DNA of 64,000 nt, taken from NCBI GenBank assembly GCA_943371005.1, contig CALRTB020000009.1:62001-126000 (forward strand). Direction: 5' to 3'. The stretch's first letter is position 1. Each line of letters opens with the position of its first letter. Under the pieces are notes generated by a model, which saw nothing but the letters and a program-made list of their open reading frames with translations, did not search any database and was not told the DNA's origin. This stretch comes from MRBY01 sp943371005. Lineage in GTDB: Bacteria; Cyanobacteriota; Cyanobacteriia; Cyanobacteriales; MRBY01. Positions 60,534-64,000 of this stretch are shown piece after piece. A program made the translations under genes and the position numbers.

Positions 60534-61445
60534 ATGCTCAATCAAGGCTGGGTCTACCGGGATCGAATAAAACCGTCCCAAGCAGGACTAGCGGTCTTGG
60601 ATTTTTATGGGCAATTTTATCGCCATTCCACACCAGCAGAATGGGCTAAACGGCTTGACGATCAGCAAATTTTCGTGGACGGCAAACCAGCCACCGCGAC
60701 CCAAATTTTAGAAAATAACCAACGGCTAGAGTATCATCGCGCTCCCTGGGAGGAGCCAGATGTGCCGTTAAATTTCCAAATTTTGCACCAAGACCCACAT
60801 TTTTGGATCATTGATAAACCAGCGGGTTTACCGGTGCTGCCAGCGGGAAACTTTCTGGAAAATACGTTGTTATCGCAGCTTAAAAGACAATTTCCCCATG
60901 AAAATTTAGCTCCAATTCATCGCTTGGGACGGGGAACTTCTGGGTTGATGATCCTGGGGCGATCGCCTTTGGGGCGGCAATTTTTAACACGACAGTTACG
61001 AGACCATAAAATCACAAAAATTTATCGGGCCTTAATTCCAGCGGGAGATTATCCCGATCAACTGACAATTAAAACTCCCATCGGCAGAGTATTTCACCCA
61101 ACTTTGGGAACCATTTTTGCGGCGAAAGAGGACGGCAGTTTTGCCCATAGTGAAATGCGGGTTTTACAACGTTCAGAAAAAGCTTCACTGGTTGAAGTAC
61201 AAATTTTCACCGGGCGCCCCCATCAAATTCGGATTCACATGGCCGCGATGGGCTTTCCCCTGCTCGGCGATCCACTTTATCTCCCAGGGGGTTTACCTGC
61301 CATGAACAAAGATGCAAATACCATGCCTTTGCCGGGGGATTGCGGCTATGCCCTTAATGCTTATTACCTAAAGTTTCAGCACCCCCACCAGGACAAACCC
61401 ATTGATTTTTGCTCGCAGTTTAAAGAGTCTTCTCTAAATTTCTGA
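60534..61445 (+). CDS. RluA/RluD-family pseudouridine synthase
   Basis: Isomerises uridine in ribosomal or transfer RNA, 303 residues. The catalytic Asp is replaced in part of the standard pattern: the motif reads IHRLGRGTSGLMILGRS, where HRLDxxTSG is expected, so the catalytic position is Gly here (see findings). Other blocks are IIDKPAGLPVLPAG near 95, KITKIYRALI and GRPHQIRIHMAAMGFPLLGDP near 225. An N-terminal S4-like region (DQQIFVDGKPA) is visible. It lies eight bases after dnaJ3 and ends 12 bases inside the convergent MscS gene. Confidence 0.8.
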   Translation: MLNQGWVYRDRIKPSQAGLAVLDFYGQFYRHSTPAEWAKRLDDQQIFVDGKPATATQILENNQRLEYHRAPWEEPDVPLNFQILHQDPHFWIIDKPAGLPVLPAGNFLENTLLSQLKRQFPHENLAPIHRLGRGTSGLMILGRSPLGRQFLTRQLRDHKITKIYRALIPAGDYPDQLTIKTPIGRVFHPTLGTIFAAKEDGSFAHSEMRVLQRSEKASLVEVQIFTGRPHQIRIHMAAMGFPLLGDPLYLPGGLPAMNKDANTMPLPGDCGYALNAYYLKFQHPHQDKPIDFCSQFKESSLNF

Positions 61446-62300
61446 TTGCAATTGCACTGCTATGGGAGTGAGCTGAATCGTTTCAAAGGGCATATCAATC
61501 CCTGCTGCGGTTAAAGCGGTAAAAACTTTTTCCCGGAGCGCAAATCGTTCTGGAATATGGGTGCGTTCATTGCGTAACCAAACCTGGAGCTGGAGGGCCA
61601 CATTGTAGTCATTGAGAGCCGTAACCACGACTTTGGCTGGCGGTGTGTCGGCAAATAGGCTGTGATCATCGACTAAAGCCAAGAGGATCTGTCGCACCCG
61701 GTCTAAATTCTCATGGACAGCCACAGTGATATCAATATCGAGGCGTAACTGGGGAAAATTGGTGTAAGAGATCACCGTCGAATTGATCACAACAGAATTG
61801 GGCACCGCTAACATGCGGCCATCAACGGTAACGATGCGCGTACTTCTCAGGGTGATTGTTTCGACGCGACCATAGAGACCATTGATTTCCACGAGGTCGT
61901 CAATGACAAAGGGCCGATCCCAGAAAATGAGCAGTCCAGAAATCAAGTTCGAAAGGGCATCCCGTGCGGCAAAACCAATGGTTAACCCCACAAGTCCCAG
62001 GCTGGTAACGATTGCAGCCATGTTAATACCAACTGCATTAAGGGCTTGGATCGCGCCAAAGGTCAAAATGGCATAGCGAACGAGAGTTCTCAAAAAGCTG
62101 GCAGAGGTTTTATCGAGTTTTGATTTTTGGAAGGAAGCATAGAGGGGCACATCAATAATTTTCCAAAGGCCATAGAACACTGCGAAGGTAATCAGGGCGA
62201 CAACGAGATTAATCAGGCCCTGGGCGATTTGGTCACCGATAACCTCTAGGTTAAAAACGTTTTGGAGGCGATTGGCAATGCTGGTGAACAGGGTTGACAT
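61434..62300 (-). CDS. MscS-family mechanosensitive channel
   Basis: A 288-residue small-conductance mechanosensitive channel protein. An N-terminal span (about 25-45) and two more lead into the pore helix ALNAVGINMAAIVTSLGLVGL with Gly/Ala packing, then GLLIFWDRPFVIDDLVEINGLYG (the beta-domain start) and a mixed C-terminal domain. It releases solutes under osmotic downshock. ATG at 62300 removes a longer proline-rich start (62351) that is unlikely to be real. Convergent with the pseudouridine synthase gene. Confidence 0.88.
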   Translation of the reverse strand: MSTLFTSIANRLQNVFNLEVIGDQIAQGLINLVVALITFAVFYGLWKIIDVPLYASFQKSKLDKTSASFLRTLVRYAILTFGAIQALNAVGINMAAIVTSLGLVGLTIGFAARDALSNLISGLLIFWDRPFVIDDLVEINGLYGRVETITLRSTRIVTVDGRMLAVPNSVVINSTVISYTNFPQLRLDIDITVAVHENLDRVRQILLALVDDHSLFADTPPAKVVVTALNDYNVALQLQVWLRNERTHIPERFALREKVFTALTAAGIDMPFETIQLTPIAVQLQSEI

Positions 62301-62396
62301 GGTGCTTCGTGGTGGGAATGACTTTAGTGTAGTGGGGCGATCGCCTCCCAAGCAGTAGACAGAAAAGATTATTTGCAGCTTTATTTGCCAAAGACC

Positions 62397-62426
62397 TTGC
62401 CTTTTTCAGAAATGACGCTATATAAT
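62397..62426 (+). promoter_or_regulatory. psbA promoter
   Basis: TTGCCT at 62397-62402 and TATAAT at 62421-62426, 18 bases apart, form a near-consensus sigma-70 type promoter. It gives an AT-rich leader of about 70 bases before the psbA start at 62501. Confidence 0.7.
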
Positions 62427-62500
62427 CAAAAAGTGATTAAGCAATGAATCGATTAAGTGATTCGCTTAGTCCCCAGTACTTTAAACTGGTACATGCAATT

Positions 62501-63583
62501 ATGACTACACTTCTACAACAGCAAGGCTCTGCCAATCTCTGGGAGCGTTTTTGCCAATGGGTTACAAGCACAGAAAATCGTTTTTATGTAGGCTGGTTTG
62601 GGGTCTTAATGATTCCCACACTGCTGACTGCAACGACTTGTTTTATCCTGGCATTTGTCGCTGCGCCCCCGGTTGATATTGACGGGATTCGCGAACCGGT
62701 TGCTGGCTCTTTGCTGTATGGCAACAATATTATTACCGCTGCTGTGGTGCCGAGTTCTAATGCCATCGGTCTGCACTTTTACCCCATTTGGGATGCCGCA
62801 AATTTAGATGAATGGCTGTACAACGGTGGCCCCTATCAACTGATTGTGTTCCACTTTTTGCTTGGCATCTTTTCCTATATGGGGCGGGAATGGGAACTGT
62901 CCTACCGCTTGGGGATGCGTCCGTGGATTGCGGTTGCCTATTCCGCACCGGTGGCGGCGGCGACTGCTGTGCTCTTGGTTTATTCAATTGGCCAAGGATC
63001 TTTTTCCGATGGTTTACCGTTGGGCATCTCTGGCACCTTTAACTTTATGTTTGTGTTGCAAGCCGAACATAATGTGTTGATGCATCCTTTCCACATGTTG
63101 GGAGTTGCGGGTGTCTTTGGTGGTGCGTTGTTCTCAGCGATGCATGGTTCCTTAGTGACCTCTTCTTTGATCCGGGAGACCACAGAAACTGAGTCCCAAA
63201 ATAGCGGCTATCGATTTGGCCAAGAGGAAGAAACTTACAATATTGTGGCGGCCCATGGTTATTTCGGACGCTTGATCTTCCAATATGCTTCTTTTAATAA
63301 CAGCCGTGCCCTCCACTTTTTCCTCGCCGCTTGGCCAGTCATTGGCATCTGGTTTGCCTCTTTGGCTGTGGCTTGTTTTGCCTTTAACTTGAACGGGTTC
63401 AACTTCAACCAATCTTTGTTGGATTCCCAGGGACGGGTGATCAATACTTGGGCGGATATTCTCAATCGGGCAAATCTGGGGATTGAGGCGATGCACGAAC
63501 GTAATGTCCATAATTTCCCCCTTGATTTGGCAGCCGGAGATCAAGCACCTGTTGCCCTCCAAGCCCCGGCAATTAATGGCTAA
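62501..63583 (+). CDS. psbA: Photosystem II D1 protein, D1'-type variant
   Basis: Core subunit of photosystem II, 360 residues including the C-terminal extension, with five spans. All key ligands are present: Tyr161 (TyrZ), His190, His198, His215, His272, and the manganese ligands Asp170, Glu189, His332, Glu333, His337, Asp342 and Ala344 (mature end). Compared with standard D1 it has Ala80 (Gly), Leu158 (Phe), Ser162 (Pro), Ala270 (Ser) and Ala286 (Thr); A80, L158 and the change at 286 are the recognised marks of the low-oxygen D1' form. Glu130 is present. Start ATG 62501 is the standard N-terminus MTTLLQQQG; an in-frame ATG lies 19 codons upstream. Confidence 0.94.
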   Translation: MTTLLQQQGSANLWERFCQWVTSTENRFYVGWFGVLMIPTLLTATTCFILAFVAAPPVDIDGIREPVAGSLLYGNNIITAAVVPSSNAIGLHFYPIWDAANLDEWLYNGGPYQLIVFHFLLGIFSYMGREWELSYRLGMRPWIAVAYSAPVAAATAVLLVYSIGQGSFSDGLPLGISGTFNFMFVLQAEHNVLMHPFHMLGVAGVFGGALFSAMHGSLVTSSLIRETTETESQNSGYRFGQEEETYNIVAAHGYFGRLIFQYASFNNSRALHFFLAAWPVIGIWFASLAVACFAFNLNGFNFNQSLLDSQGRVINTWADILNRANLGIEAMHERNVHNFPLDLAAGDQAPVALQAPAING

Positions 63584-63682
63584 CTGAAAATTGAGATTTG
63601 GGATTGGAGTGTAATAATGATTGCTTTGAATAATCTTGGTTTGCTCTGAGTCCTGAATGAAAAATATACTCTAAATGCTCTC

Positions 63683-63712
63683 AGCCTCTACTTCAATAGC
63701 AGGGGCTTTTTT
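63683..63712 (+). terminator. Rho-independent terminator of psbA
   Basis: A 7-bp stem, AGCCTCT/AGGGGCT (one G-U), with a 12-base loop is followed by six T, about 100 bases after the psbA stop. Confidence 0.8.
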
Positions 63713-63807
63713 AAAATTGTGAAAAGATCTAATCGCTGATATCAAAGAGCAGATTGATTTCTTAAGGAATTGACTGAACTATTAAACGAAGAATCGGGAA
63801 AAATACA

Positions 63808-64000
63808 ATGAAAAATTTGCGTTTTGTTCTGAGCAATAAACAACTCAAGGTGGGAGAGGGAAGCAGTCAAAAATTCCCCCATTTTCTGATCGGCATTCTC
63901 ATCAGCGCCTTGGCGATCGCCACTTTGGTTTGGCCCATTGCCCTTGTACAAGCGGCCCCTAATCCCGCCGATTTTGCCCGTGCCGTGCAAGCCATCGAAG
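63808..64000 (+). CDS. Secreted protein of unknown function, cut by the window end
   Basis: The frame from ATG 63808 runs off the window after 64 codons. The start MKNLRFVL is followed by a polar stretch, a hydrophobic segment GILISALAIATLVWPIALVQ and a cleavage-like AAPNPADFARAVQA, which suggests a secreted or membrane-anchored protein. The rest is not visible, so no family can be given. Confidence 0.55.
   Translation, partial: MKNLRFVLSNKQLKVGEGSSQKFPHFLIGILISALAIATLVWPIALVQAAPNPADFARAVQAIE

Noticed and set aside
62301..62351. N-terminal extension of the MscS gene to 62351
   Set aside because: The added 17 residues are proline- and arginine-rich, lack homology to the family, and overlap the likely promoter region before psbA.

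Overview
The window is chromosomal DNA from a unicellular phycobilisome-containing cyanobacterium. Direct signs are genes for photosystem II (psbA, psbM), the phycobilisome (apcD, cpcT), NDH-1 (ndhO) and the dnaK3-dnaJ3 chaperone pair, together with dozens of copies of the HIP1 octamer GCGATCGC. A CruA-type lycopene cyclase and the overall gene set suggest the Picosynechococcus / Synechococcus sp. PCC 7002 group. That placement is inference from memory, not from a database search. The background is about 50% GC and coding density is high.

Layout. 0.1-8.1 kb: three branched-chain amino-acid ABC permeases around a minus-strand cluster cpcT-ndhO-mdh-phosphopantetheinyl transferase, a coiled-coil protein and pyrC. 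8.2-21.4 kb: an SphS-like histidine kinase, an 840-base gene-free stretch, argC, a UvrD-like helicase, rlpA, an ABC ATPase, a Ca-type P-ATPase, and an ECF sigma / membrane anti-sigma / Spy-like cassette. 21.5-34.1 kb: tRNA-Asn, a transglutaminase-like membrane protein that has lost catalytic residues, tRNA-Ser(CGA), a type II NADH dehydrogenase, ureD, glgA, accC and hom. 34.1-37.5 kb: an AT-rich, HIP1-free accessory island holding a retron. 37.5-50.6 kb: tRNA-Ser(GCT), glgP, apcD, cell-wall and transport genes, aroC, a universal stress protein and psbM. 50.7-64 kb: a MITE-like element, a ferredoxin, cruA, phosphatases, a TPR protein, dnaK3-dnaJ3, a pseudouridine synthase, MscS, a D1'-type psbA, and the start of a secreted protein cut by the window edge.

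The most interesting system is the retron at about 35.1-36.9 kb. A structured, promoter-led non-coding region, a previously easily missed 85-residue single-span membrane protein with a strong ribosome binding site, an XRE regulator and a retron-type reverse transcriptase (NAxxH-like NALIH, YVDD, ITG) lie in one short operon. The small membrane protein is a candidate effector of a retron-based antiphage system. The second notable gene is psbA: its residues A80, L158 and A286 match the low-oxygen D1' form rather than the standard D1.

Carbon metabolism is a recurring theme of the ordinary regions: glycogen synthesis (glgA) and breakdown (glgP), fatty-acid entry (accC), malate dehydrogenase, and threonine/methionine, arginine, pyrimidine and aromatic biosynthesis (hom, argC, pyrC, aroC).
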